Part shown: positions 43,590-52,082 of the stretch, in pieces
Layout: every line of letters begins with the position of its first letter
Numbering within the stretch: the stretch's first letter is position 1
Assembly (NCBI RefSeq): GCF_902859935.1
Contig: NZ_CADIKI010000014.1
Location: forward strand, 1 to 64,000
Length of the DNA: 64,000 nt
Direction: 5' to 3'
Source of the DNA: Paraburkholderia fynbosensis
Lineage (GTDB): Bacteria > Pseudomonadota > Gammaproteobacteria > Burkholderiales > Burkholderiaceae
Translations under genes and position numbers: made by a program
The notes under the pieces: model-generated
What the model saw: the letters and a program-made list of their open reading frames with translations, nothing else
Databases searched by the model: none
Told to the model about the DNA's origin: nothing

Positions 43590-45037
43590 CAGATCATGGC
43601 AGCACGCTTCATGGCAGCACGCTTGGCACAACGCATGAAGACACTCACGGCGCCGCGCCGCTCGCGCAGACTCTCGACGCACTGCGCATAGCATTGGGCG
43701 ACGACTCGGTGCGCGTCGGCGAACAGATCGGCGAACGCGCGCTGACCGACTGGACGCGTCACGACCCAACGCGTCCCGCTGCGCTGCTATTGCCGCGCAC
43801 CACCGAAGAGGTCTCGCGCGCGCTCGCCATCTGTCACGCGGCGCATCAGCCAGTGGTACCGCAAGGCGGCATGACCGGCCTCTCGGGCGGCGCGATTGCG
43901 CGCGCCACGGATATCGCGCTGTCGCTCGAACGTTTGAGCGGCATTGAAGAGATCGACACCGCATCGGCCACGCTGACCGTGCGCGCCGGCACCACGTTGC
44001 AGGCCGCGCAGGAAGCCGCCGCCGCCGCCGGCTTCGAACTCGCACTCGATCTCGGCGCACGCGGCTCATGCCAGATCGGCGGCAATCTCGCGACCAACGC
44101 GGGCGGCAATCGCGTGATCCAGTCGGGCACCGCGCGCGATCAGGTGCTCGGACTCGAAGTCGTGCTCGCCAACGGCGACGTGCTGACGTCGCTCGGCAAG
44201 ATGGTCAAGAACAACACGGGCTATGACCTGAAGCACTGGTTCATCGGCTCGGAAGGCACGCTCGGCGTGATGACGCGCGCGGTGTTGCGGCTGCATCCAC
44301 AGCGCGCGGCGCGTCATACGGCGCTCGTCGCACTCGACCAGTACGACGCCGCCGTGAATCTGCTGCGCCGTTTGTCGACCCGCTTCGGCAACGACATCGG
44401 CGCGTTCGAGATCATGTGGCCGGACTTCTACAACTTCGGCGTGAAGCTGACCGGCGCCCGTTCTCCGTTCGCCGACGCGCATCCGCTCTACGCGCTGATC
44501 GAACACGCGAGCTTCGATGCGAGCGACGACGGTGAACGCTTCTCCGCGGCACTGACCGAAGCGCTCGATGCGGGCGCGATTCGCGATGCGGTGATCGCGC
44601 AATCGGTGGCCGACGCGCGCGCGCTGTGGGCGATTCGCGAATGCACCGCGGAGTTCCCGGTGCGCCTCGACGCGATCAACTTCGACGTGAGCCTGCCGAT
44701 CGGCGAGATTGGCGCGTTCGTCGAGCGTTGCCGCGCGGCGCTCGACGAACGCTGGCCGGGCAACGCGTCGTATTTCTTCGGGCATATCGGCGATTCGAAC
44801 CTGCATGTGACCGTGGACGGCCATTCGATCGCTGGTGTCGATCATCATGCGGTTTACGCGTTCGTCTATGAGATGCTCGGGCCGTTGCATGGCTCGGTGT
44901 CGGCGGAACACGGCATCGGTTTGCTCAAGCGCGAATTTCTGCCGATCTCGCGGTCGCCGGCGGAGTTGGCGGCGATGGCCGCGATCAGGCAGGCGCTGGA
45001 CCCGCATGGCATTCTCAATCCGGGGAAGCTGTTCTGA
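43586..45037 (+). CDS. FAD-linked 2-hydroxyacid oxidase/dehydrogenase (GlcD/D-LDH type)
   Basis: Flavoprotein of 483 residues. The VAO-type FAD-binding domain has PRTTEEVSRALAICH, PQGGMTGLSGGA, LGARGSCQIGGNLATNAGG and GYDLKHWFIGSEGTLGV; the C-terminal domain ends with GSVSAEHGIGLLKREF and HGILNPGKLF, as in D-lactate, glycolate and D-2-hydroxyglutarate dehydrogenases. The first about 25 residues are His/Thr/Gly-rich and atypical. Coupled to the oxygenase gene by ATGA overlap. A product of that oxygenase or of the lyase pathway that is a 2-hydroxy acid would be a logical substrate, but this is inference. Confidence 0.88.
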   Translation: MTDHGSTLHGSTLGTTHEDTHGAAPLAQTLDALRIALGDDSVRVGEQIGERALTDWTRHDPTRPAALLLPRTTEEVSRALAICHAAHQPVVPQGGMTGLSGGAIARATDIALSLERLSGIEEIDTASATLTVRAGTTLQAAQEAAAAAGFELALDLGARGSCQIGGNLATNAGGNRVIQSGTARDQVLGLEVVLANGDVLTSLGKMVKNNTGYDLKHWFIGSEGTLGVMTRAVLRLHPQRAARHTALVALDQYDAAVNLLRRLSTRFGNDIGAFEIMWPDFYNFGVKLTGARSPFADAHPLYALIEHASFDASDDGERFSAALTEALDAGAIRDAVIAQSVADARALWAIRECTAEFPVRLDAINFDVSLPIGEIGAFVERCRAALDERWPGNASYFFGHIGDSNLHVTVDGHSIAGVDHHAVYAFVYEMLGPLHGSVSAEHGIGLLKREFLPISRSPAELAAMAAIRQALDPHGILNPGKLF

Positions 45038-45359
45038 GCGCGGGGGCGTTGTTGACGAGAGATACAGGAGAGCGCACGGCGCGTTCCGGGCACGCACGAG
45101 GCTGCCCGACGCGCGCCGGGTGAATCGTCAATGCGTGTCGATGCGTGCTAATGCGTGTTAATGCGTGTTAATGCGTGGTGACGGAGTCGAGTCCGGTCGA
45201 ACGGACGGTGGCCTGCGCAGTCTGCGGCGGCGGGTGCCGCGCAGGATCAACCATACCTGAATGGAAGCAATAGGAGAACCCGTGCACGGCGATCAGGCAG
45301 CGTGCATGAACCGGAACAGGCTGGGTTGATGCCGCGAACGGCGCTTCGCCCGAACGCCG
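45038..45359. other. 322-bp convergent intergenic region
   Basis: Holds five tandem decamers (45131-45180) and, at 45282-45329, a 15-codon frame (GTG start) with AGGAGAACCC directly upstream. No longer gene is visible. The small frame may be the start of a gene whose body has been lost. Confidence 0.5.
45131..45180. repeat. five tandem copies of a 10-bp unit
   Basis: ATGCGTGTTA and variants repeat five times head to tail in exact 10-bp register: units end TCG, CTA, TTA, TTA and GTG. Too short and regular to be CRISPR. One helical turn per unit means the same sequence is presented on one DNA face. Confidence 0.8.
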
Positions 45360-48300
45360 TCAATGCGCGTCAAGATAGCGCGCAATCACCGGATAAACAT
45401 CCACCGACGCGTTCTTGCCGAAGATACAGTCGATGTGCCCATAACCCGGAATCAGGTGGCGCTCGTAGGGTTGCTCGGGGAAGTGCTTCACGAGCATGTC
45501 GAAAGTCAGTTCAGTGCTTTGCGGCAGATAGGTTTCGTTCCTGTCGCCGTGGATGAAGCCGATCGGCAGGCGCATGCCCGCGAGCCCCTTCATGCCGGCG
45601 GTTCCCGTAAGGTAGACATCGTTGCCGTCGACATCGACGACTTTGCCCGCGCGCACCATCGTCGCCAGATGTTTGAAGACCTCGACGTCATGCACGCCGA
45701 GCAATTCCTGCAGATTCGCATGCAGTGTCTCGTTGAGTTTTTCATGCTCGTAGAGCAGGCCGTACAGGAAGGTCGCGCGATGGCAGATCGGGTTGCCGCA
45801 GCCCTCGTCGTGATCGATCGGGTAAAGCCGTAGCGCTTCGTCGAGCAGGTTCCCGGGCCACGTGTCGTCCTGCGTGTACGCGGTGAGATCGCGCACCTTC
45901 AGATGCTGCATGATGGCGGGGATATGCAGGCCTGCCTTGATCTTCTGCAACGTGCCCGGCACCGGATGCGTCGACACCTGCGAGATAACCGCCGAGCGCA
46001 CCCCTTCGAGTCCGGACAGCAACGACATGCTCAACGCGAGGCCGCCGAGGCAGTGGCCGACCGCCTGTATCTGCTGCGCGCCGGTCAGTTCGCGGATCTT
46101 CGCGACCGCGGCGGGGATATCCTCGCGAGCCACCTTGTCGACGTTGGTCGGCGCGAGCACGCTCGGCATCTCGATGCTGACGCGCAGATCGACGAGCCAC
46201 ACGTCGTAGCCGGCCGCGCAAAGGTACTCGACCATGTTGGTCGCAATCAGATCGGTCGAATAGATGCGGCTCGACACGCCCGAGCCGTGAATCAGCAGCA
46301 CCGGTCGCGCTGTTTTACGCGCAGGGTCGACGTAGCGAGTGAGCCGCAGCGTCGTGCCGTCGGGTGTATCGAAGAAGAAGATTTGCGGCGCCGGCGCGCG
46401 CAGCGCCCGCTTCAGACGCGGCGTCGTCTTCGCGTCGAAGTATTGCAACGGTGCGGCCACTCCGCCGTATTCGGTGAACAGCACGCCCGCGAAGAACTTG
46501 CCGAACTTCAGCGTCCACTCGAGACGGGTCTCCAGATCGGGCGTATGGGTCACTTCGAGCGTGCGTTGCTGCTTGAGGAAGTTCTCGGGCGTGATGATCA
46601 GCGTGGCTTTGCCGATCACTGGCGCGTCGGCTTGCGGCGCGTCGCGAAGCTCCGCATAGAGGGTGTTGGTCTGCTCCCACAGATTGACGGGCGACGTGCG
46701 CGTGATGATCTTCTGGCCGGTGAGGTAGTACGTTTTTCCGTCGACGGCATTGAGCGTCATGCGGTAGTTCATGTCGCGCTCGTCCACGTCCGAACTGTCG
46801 ACGACGAACAGGTTGAACGTGCCGTTCGTGATCGTCATCGGTCGTGCTGAGAGCGCGGCGCAGGTCAGCGTGCCGGCGGTGCGGGCGAGATGCTGCGGAT
46901 TGCAAAGCATATCGGCGAGGTCGTCCGATTCGACCGTCAGCGTGAACTCGATCGGACTCGTGGCGGCGCCGCCTGTGAGGCCGGGGTCGACCGGCGTGTA
47001 CGTGCCGACCATCGTTTCCGTGAAGCGCAGGCCGATTTTTTCGGCGGGCGGTGTCGCGGCGCTGCCCTTGGACTGATAGTCGATCGACCAGCCGTGCGCG
47101 GCCGCGAGCAGCGCGCAATTGCGTTCGGCTAGCGCGGAAATGGTCAGCAGCGGGTTGACGCCGAGCGACATCGGCATCACTGCGCCGTCCATCACGTACA
47201 GGCCATCATGCACCGCGTCGCCCGCCGCGCCGCTGAACACGCGGCCCATGTGATCGACCACCCCGCGTTCGGCATCCTCGCCCATGCCGCAGCCGCCGAG
47301 CGGATGTACGGTAACGGTCCGCTTGCCGACGATCTCGGTGGAGATCGGATTGCGCAGGTACTTGCCGCCGAGCGGCAGGGTCGCCTGTTTCAGCGCGTTT
47401 TCGATCGTTTGAAAGATCGGCTGGCGGCCCGCGTTCTCCCACGCGATGCGCGCGCGGCCTCTGTCGTCGATGCCGATCTGGCCGCTTTCGTCGTCGTGCG
47501 CCATCACCAGATAGCTTTGCGTGTGGTGGAGCGCGCCGTGATACGGGCCGCGCAGCAGGCTCTCGATCACGCGCGCGTCGTAGGCAAGCCGCTCATGCAG
47601 CGAGCGCGGTCCGCCCACGTCCACGCCTTCGAGCGGCGCAGCCGCGCCGAGCATGCCGACGAGCGCCGCGCCGACCGGCCCGGCGAGCGAGCCTTCCTCG
47701 ATCACGTAGCCGTCTTTCACGTTTGCGGTGTTGCGATTGTCGATCAGGCCTGTGATGGTCGGCCCCACCGGCGCAATCTCGCCTTCTTCGTGCGAGTCCC
47801 AGCCGACGCCATTGATCGGATCGTCGGTGTTGTAGGCGAAGGCGAGCACGTCACCGTTGCCGGTGAAGTGCCGGCCGAGCATGTCCGAGCCGCTCAAACC
47901 TTCCTTGCGCGAGCGCAGCAGCAGCGCCGTCGAACCGATCGTGCCGGCTGCCACGATGACGATGTCGGCGCTCACGAACAGATCGGGCGCGTCGTAGCTT
48001 TCGCGTCCGAGCGCCACGAGCTGGAAGCCGACCTTCCATCGCTGCGAGCCGGCCGCGCGCGTCACCGCATGCACCGCGGCACCCGTGAAGATCTGCGCGC
48101 CGTGCGCGGCCGCATCGGGCAGATAGTTCATGTGCGTCGAGTTCTTCGCTTCGTAGTTGCAACCCGAATTGCAATCGCCGCAGCCCACGCAAGCTTTCTG
48201 ATCGACGCCTGCGGCGTTCGCCCCTGTTGTGAAGGTGACGGTGATCGGCGGGCGGCTGAAGCGGTCAGCCATGCCGAGTGCCTGCGCCGATTTCTCGAGC

Positions 48301-48779
48301 GCCTGCAATTTCGGCAGCGCGGGAAATGTGGCGGGCACCGCCGACGGTTGCAGCATTGCGCGGGCCAATGCATAGCCGTGATCGCGGCCCGTCATGTCGG
48401 CGCGCAGCGCGGCAGGCCAGCGCGGATCGTCCCACAGGCGCGGGTCGGCTTCGAGCGCGACGTTCGCGTTGATCAGCGAGGTGCCGCCCAGACCGCAGCC
48501 CACCACTGCGTTCACGTCTTCGTTGACGTGCACTTCGAGCAGCGCGAGCGGCGAGCCGATTTGCGCGGCGGCGGTGTTGTACTGGATCTGCGCGGCGCCC
48601 TGAAACGGCGTGCGCGGAAATTCACCGGCCATGAATTCGCGCCCGCGTTCGAGCACGCACACGCTGCGGCCGGCGCGCGCCATGCGGCTCGCGGCAATCG
48701 CGCCGCCGTAGCCGGAGCCCACCACGACCACGTCGTAATGGTCTTGCAGCGCCGTCGGCGCGCTCGATAAGCGGTTCAT
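45360..48779 (-). CDS. GMC oxidoreductase fused to an alpha/beta hydrolase with Cys nucleophile
   Basis: Fusion protein of 1139 residues. Residues about 15-560 are a GMC/cholesterol-oxidase-like flavoenzyme: DVVVVGSGYGGAIAASRMAR (FAD), four cysteines C197, C200, C203 and C207 (CVGCGDCNSGC, common in this subgroup), and TVHPLGGCGMG with the catalytic histidine. Residues about 600-760 form a beta-rich linker domain. From about 820 an alpha/beta hydrolase follows: oxyanion segment LLIHGSGVSSR, nucleophile elbow GHCLGG with C910 in place of serine, acid in FIHGDRNE and histidine in PGYGHIDCIFG. A Cys nucleophile is typical of PHA synthases. GAGGTGG supports the ATG at 48779. Sterol- or lipid-like substrates are plausible but unproven. 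Confidence 0.88.
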   Translation of the reverse strand: MNRLSSAPTALQDHYDVVVVGSGYGGAIAASRMARAGRSVCVLERGREFMAGEFPRTPFQGAAQIQYNTAAAQIGSPLALLEVHVNEDVNAVVGCGLGGTSLINANVALEADPRLWDDPRWPAALRADMTGRDHGYALARAMLQPSAVPATFPALPKLQALEKSAQALGMADRFSRPPITVTFTTGANAAGVDQKACVGCGDCNSGCNYEAKNSTHMNYLPDAAAHGAQIFTGAAVHAVTRAAGSQRWKVGFQLVALGRESYDAPDLFVSADIVIVAAGTIGSTALLLRSRKEGLSGSDMLGRHFTGNGDVLAFAYNTDDPINGVGWDSHEEGEIAPVGPTITGLIDNRNTANVKDGYVIEEGSLAGPVGAALVGMLGAAAPLEGVDVGGPRSLHERLAYDARVIESLLRGPYHGALHHTQSYLVMAHDDESGQIGIDDRGRARIAWENAGRQPIFQTIENALKQATLPLGGKYLRNPISTEIVGKRTVTVHPLGGCGMGEDAERGVVDHMGRVFSGAAGDAVHDGLYVMDGAVMPMSLGVNPLLTISALAERNCALLAAAHGWSIDYQSKGSAATPPAEKIGLRFTETMVGTYTPVDPGLTGGAATSPIEFTLTVESDDLADMLCNPQHLARTAGTLTCAALSARPMTITNGTFNLFVVDSSDVDERDMNYRMTLNAVDGKTYYLTGQKIITRTSPVNLWEQTNTLYAELRDAPQADAPVIGKATLIITPENFLKQQRTLEVTHTPDLETRLEWTLKFGKFFAGVLFTEYGGVAAPLQYFDAKTTPRLKRALRAPAPQIFFFDTPDGTTLRLTRYVDPARKTARPVLLIHGSGVSSRIYSTDLIATNMVEYLCAAGYDVWLVDLRVSIEMPSVLAPTNVDKVAREDIPAAVAKIRELTGAQQIQAVGHCLGGLALSMSLLSGLEGVRSAVISQVSTHPVPGTLQKIKAGLHIPAIMQHLKVRDLTAYTQDDTWPGNLLDEALRLYPIDHDEGCGNPICHRATFLYGLLYEHEKLNETLHANLQELLGVHDVEVFKHLATMVRAGKVVDVDGNDVYLTGTAGMKGLAGMRLPIGFIHGDRNETYLPQSTELTFDMLVKHFPEQPYERHLIPGYGHIDCIFGKNASVDVYPVIARYLDAH

Positions 48780-48960
48780 CAGGACCACCTCGTCTGGGAA
48801 TCGAATGCGGGGAAGGGGACGCGGACTCCGGAAGGAAGACGGTGCGCGGCTGCGGCTTTTTTATCGTAGATGGTGCGGGGTGACAAAAAAAGCGTGGCGT
48901 GCGCAACGCGCGATGTTAAAGGCGCGTCGCGTGCGGCCAACGCCGCCCATTTCGTCTCTT

Positions 48961-49752
48961 TTAGGCGGCCACTTTATTCATTTCGCTGTCGCTCGATTCG
49001 GCGGCGAGCAGATTCAGTGCGAGCAGAATGACCGCGCGATTGTCGATGTCGATGGCGATTCCCAGCACGTCGGTGAGCCAGCGGCCGATCTTGGTGTTGG
49101 AAAAATCCTCCGCGCCAGCCGTCTTTTTCATCGTCACGCCGAGTTTGACGGCGCGATAGTGATAGGAGGGCACCCGATGCTGAGCCGCGACCGCCGACAG
49201 GCCGCCTTTGCCTTCCGAGCACCAGCCGAGGCTGCCAGCCAGCACGATGCGCTCGGGTTCGTCGAGACCATCGATGAACTCGCGCGCGGCGAGCCGCACG
49301 CGCTGTTCGTCGAGGCCGTATTGCAGCAGCACGCTTTCCACCGGGTCTTCGAGCGCATGAGCGCGCAGATCGATTTCCTGCGCCATGCCATCGCTTTCCA
49401 TCGACACGTTGCGTTGATGGCCCGCGCTGCGCAGACAGTCGATCAGATAGCGGCGGAAATACGCGCACACGGCGTAGCCGTTCGACGGCGCGCTGTCGGC
49501 GCAGGCATGGGTCTCGGTGTGGCCCGGCGCGAGCCGCAGTACTTTCGCGTAGATGAACTGCGCGACCAGTTCTTCCTTGTCCTCGCCGAGTGCCTGCAAT
49601 TCCAGCGGGTGATAGGTGCGCAGCGCCCGCTTGACCAGCTCGACCATCGACACCATTTCGTCCGCGGACAGGCGGGTGCGCCGGCGCCATAGATCCGGCA
49701 GGATCGCATCGTCGAGATGGCGGACGAACTCGTAGCTCGGAACTGCGCCCAT
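48961..49752 (-). CDS. uncharacterised protein with sigma-factor-like layout
   Basis: Soluble protein of 263 residues. An N-terminal helical part (MVELVKRALRTYHPLELQAL, VAQFIYAKVLRL) and YFRRYLIDCLRSAGHQRNVS recall sigma region 2. After an acidic stretch, FIDGLDEPERIVLAGSLGWC and GLSAVAAQHRVPSYHYRAVK resemble the 'L-P-x-x-x-R, helix-turn-helix' of sigma region 4. The similarity is by pattern only. CGGAGG before ATG 49752 fixes the start. It lies 181 bp upstream of the GMC-hydrolase gene, same strand, so it may regulate or be co-expressed with it. Confidence 0.6.
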   Translation of the reverse strand: MGAVPSYEFVRHLDDAILPDLWRRRTRLSADEMVSMVELVKRALRTYHPLELQALGEDKEELVAQFIYAKVLRLAPGHTETHACADSAPSNGYAVCAYFRRYLIDCLRSAGHQRNVSMESDGMAQEIDLRAHALEDPVESVLLQYGLDEQRVRLAAREFIDGLDEPERIVLAGSLGWCSEGKGGLSAVAAQHRVPSYHYRAVKLGVTMKKTAGAEDFSNTKIGRWLTDVLGIAIDIDNRAVILLALNLLAAESSDSEMNKVAA

Positions 49753-50139
49753 GAAAACCTCCGTCAGGGGTAAGGCGAGGAGCGCGGTGAGCCTTGGCTG
49801 CGGGCCGGCGGGTGAAGAGTGGAGCATAGAAGCCGCGCTGGAACGTAAGTCCAGTATGGTTCGCGGCAACCGCTTCGCCTATATGGATTAAGTGGTAGCC
49901 GGTGGGTAAACTGCCGGGTAAACCTTCTTACGAGAAACCCGCCATTCGTCTGACGAGAGGGCGCTCCGCGGCAGCGGAAAATCGCCCCGCGCAACCGCAA
50001 TACGGCGTTGCATGACTCTGCCGCCCCCGCAGCGCGCCTGCGGCTCGCCACGCCCGGCCTGTACTGCTGTTGCGGCCCGTGGCGCAGGGCTTGCGCGCCC
50101 CTTCATCGAAGTTGCCGTGCCCGACAAGGAGACCGCGCA
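49753..50139. other. 387-bp divergent intergenic region
   Basis: Between the sigma-like gene (minus) and the hybrid kinase gene (plus). It contains two direct GGGTAAAC repeats (49904-49911 and 49916-49923) spaced by one helical turn plus two, near an AT-richer stretch (CTATATGGATTAAG, 49879-49892). These look like a regulator site and promoter. No gene or RNA recognised. Confidence 0.5.
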
Positions 50140-52056
50140 ATGCGGGCCGACCCGATCCAGCGTGCCATCGACGAAGACCTGGTGCGCGTGCTGTATGCGC
50201 AAGACCCGATCGCCTTCTTTTCGCATTGGTTTTCGATCGCGGTGCTGGTGGCGATCTATTGGCCGAGAATTCCGTCGCCGCCGCTGTTCGTCGCGTGTTT
50301 CGGTTTTTATGCGGCGGCCAATTGCGGCGGCCTCGCGCTGTGGATTCTCAATCAACGTTATCCGCAGTTTTTCTCGCCGCGCGACTGGATCTATCTGCAC
50401 GCATTGCGCGGCGTGTTGCTGTACAGCGCGCCCGGCCTCGCGGTGTGGTTCGCGTTCCAGGTCCCGCAGAGCGATTTGCCGCTGCTGCACACCGTCCTGC
50501 TCGTGACGCTGGCGGCCGGCGTGTTCATGTCGAACGGATTCGACCTGCTGAACTTCTCGACCGCGATTCCGTTCCTGCTGTTTCCGTCGATCGTGCTGCA
50601 CTTCGGCTCGCATACGTTCGACCGCACGATACTCGCGATCGTCCTCGCGTTTTTTTTCTGCGCGATCAACGTCTACGCGATGAGCTATCGCAAGCTGTTT
50701 CGCCAGGTCGTGCAAGCGCGCGTCGATCAGCAGTATCTGGCGGAATCGCTGGCGGCGCAGAAACACGTCGCCGAAGAAGCCAGCATGGCGAAGACGCGCT
50801 TTTTCGCGGCCGCGAGCCACGATCTGCGCCAGCCGCTGCACGCGATCGGCCTGCTGGCGGCGTCGCTCGATGACAGCACCGCCACGCCCGCGCAGCACGC
50901 GAAGACTGCTGAGCACATCGTCTACAACGTCGAGGCCTTGAATCAGCTCTTCAATCAGGTGCTCGATCTCGCGCGGCTCGAAAGCGGCGTGACCCAGGTG
51001 ATCCGCCTGCACTTCCGGCTCTCCGAACTGTTCGAGCGGGTGGGTAGCCAGTACCGCCCGCAGGCTGCGGCGAAAGGGCTCGCGCTGCGCATCGCGCCGA
51101 CCACGATGGTCGTCCACGACGACCCGGTGCTGCTCGAGCGCGTGCTGAGCAATCTGCTGTCGAACGCGGTGCGTTATACCGAGGAAGGCGCGATCTGGCT
51201 CGGCTTTCGCCGCGCAGGGCGGCACACGGGCGGCTTTATCGAAGTGCGCGATTCGGGTATCGGCATTCCGGCCGACGAGCACGAGCGCATATTCGAAGAG
51301 TTCTATCAGGTCGCCAATCCACAGCGCGACGCGCGCCAGGGCCACGGTCTCGGCTTACCGACGGTGAAGCGGCTGGTCGGCATGCTCGGCGGCGAGTTGC
51401 AACTGCGTTCGGCGCCCGGACGCGGGTCCGTGTTCCGCTTTCCGGTGCAGGCGGGCGACGCCGGCGGCATCGTCGCGAGCCTGAACCAGGCGGTGGCGGG
51501 CGGTCCGTCGGCGCAAGGGCGGCGCGTGCTGTGCATCGACGATGAACCGTCGATCCTCGAAGGCCTCGCGAGTCTGCTCGGGCGCTGGGGTTGCGACGTG
51601 CTCGGCGCGCGCGACGAGGCCGAGGCGCTCGCGGCGCTCACCAGCGGCTTCGTGCCGGACGCGGTGCTGTGCGATTACCAGCTCGCGCATCACCGCACCG
51701 GCGCGCAGGCGCTGACGGCGGTGCGCGGTGTGCTCGCGCGCGCGGGGCACGAGAACGTGGTGACCCTGCTGATTACCGGCGACATGGCCTCGGCGGAATT
51801 GGCGGCGCTCGCGTTGCAGGGCATTCCGGTGCTGCATAAACCGGTGACGCCCGCGCGTTTGCGGCGCACGCTGGAAATGCTGTGGCAGCAGGCGGAGCTG
51901 GATCGCGGACGGGCGCTGGCGACGACTGCGTTGCGCGAGGGCGAGGCGGGTGGCGAGGCGGACGTGGCGCGTGACGCGGCAGGGGATGCGGCGGGTTCAT
52001 CGCGCAGCGCGCCCGGCGGCTCGCAGACGCGCTCCGGGAGCGAACCGCAAAAGTAG
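50140..52056 (+). CDS. hybrid sensor histidine kinase with C-terminal receiver
   Basis: Membrane kinase of 638 residues. Residues 30-180 hold about six transmembrane helices and no periplasmic sensor domain. A short coiled segment leads to the dimerisation domain with phospho-acceptor H227 (AAASHDLRQPLHA), then the ATP-binding domain (LSNLLSNAVRYTEEG, DSGIGIP, GHGLGLPTVKRL). The receiver domain starts at VLCIDDEPSILEG with phospho-acceptor D512 (LCDYQL). The last 60 residues are low-complexity Ala/Gly/Ser. AAGGAG precedes ATG 50140. Convergent with, and probably partner of, the NarL-type regulator. The signal is unknown; the six-helix sensor suggests a membrane or quinone cue. Confidence 0.9.
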   Translation: MRADPIQRAIDEDLVRVLYAQDPIAFFSHWFSIAVLVAIYWPRIPSPPLFVACFGFYAAANCGGLALWILNQRYPQFFSPRDWIYLHALRGVLLYSAPGLAVWFAFQVPQSDLPLLHTVLLVTLAAGVFMSNGFDLLNFSTAIPFLLFPSIVLHFGSHTFDRTILAIVLAFFFCAINVYAMSYRKLFRQVVQARVDQQYLAESLAAQKHVAEEASMAKTRFFAAASHDLRQPLHAIGLLAASLDDSTATPAQHAKTAEHIVYNVEALNQLFNQVLDLARLESGVTQVIRLHFRLSELFERVGSQYRPQAAAKGLALRIAPTTMVVHDDPVLLERVLSNLLSNAVRYTEEGAIWLGFRRAGRHTGGFIEVRDSGIGIPADEHERIFEEFYQVANPQRDARQGHGLGLPTVKRLVGMLGGELQLRSAPGRGSVFRFPVQAGDAGGIVASLNQAVAGGPSAQGRRVLCIDDEPSILEGLASLLGRWGCDVLGARDEAEALAALTSGFVPDAVLCDYQLAHHRTGAQALTAVRGVLARAGHENVVTLLITGDMASAELAALALQGIPVLHKPVTPARLRRTLEMLWQQAELDRGRALATTALREGEAGGEADVARDAAGDAAGSSRSAPGGSQTRSGSEPQK

Positions 52057-52082
52057 GGGCGCCAAGGTGGGCGTGCCCGGGC

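Noticed and set aside
45131..45180. CRISPR-like repeat array
   Set aside because: Units are 10 bp, contiguous, without spacers, and no cas gene is present.
47208..48770. Plus-strand open frame of 520 codons antisense to the GMC-hydrolase gene
   Set aside because: It mirrors the codon periodicity of the real gene, is full of His, Arg and Ala, and has no domain. Long antisense frames are common at this GC content.
45360..48779. Two separate genes joined by a sequencing error
   Set aside because: The frame is continuous through a long coding-like linker domain and there is no ribosome site or start codon context between the domains.
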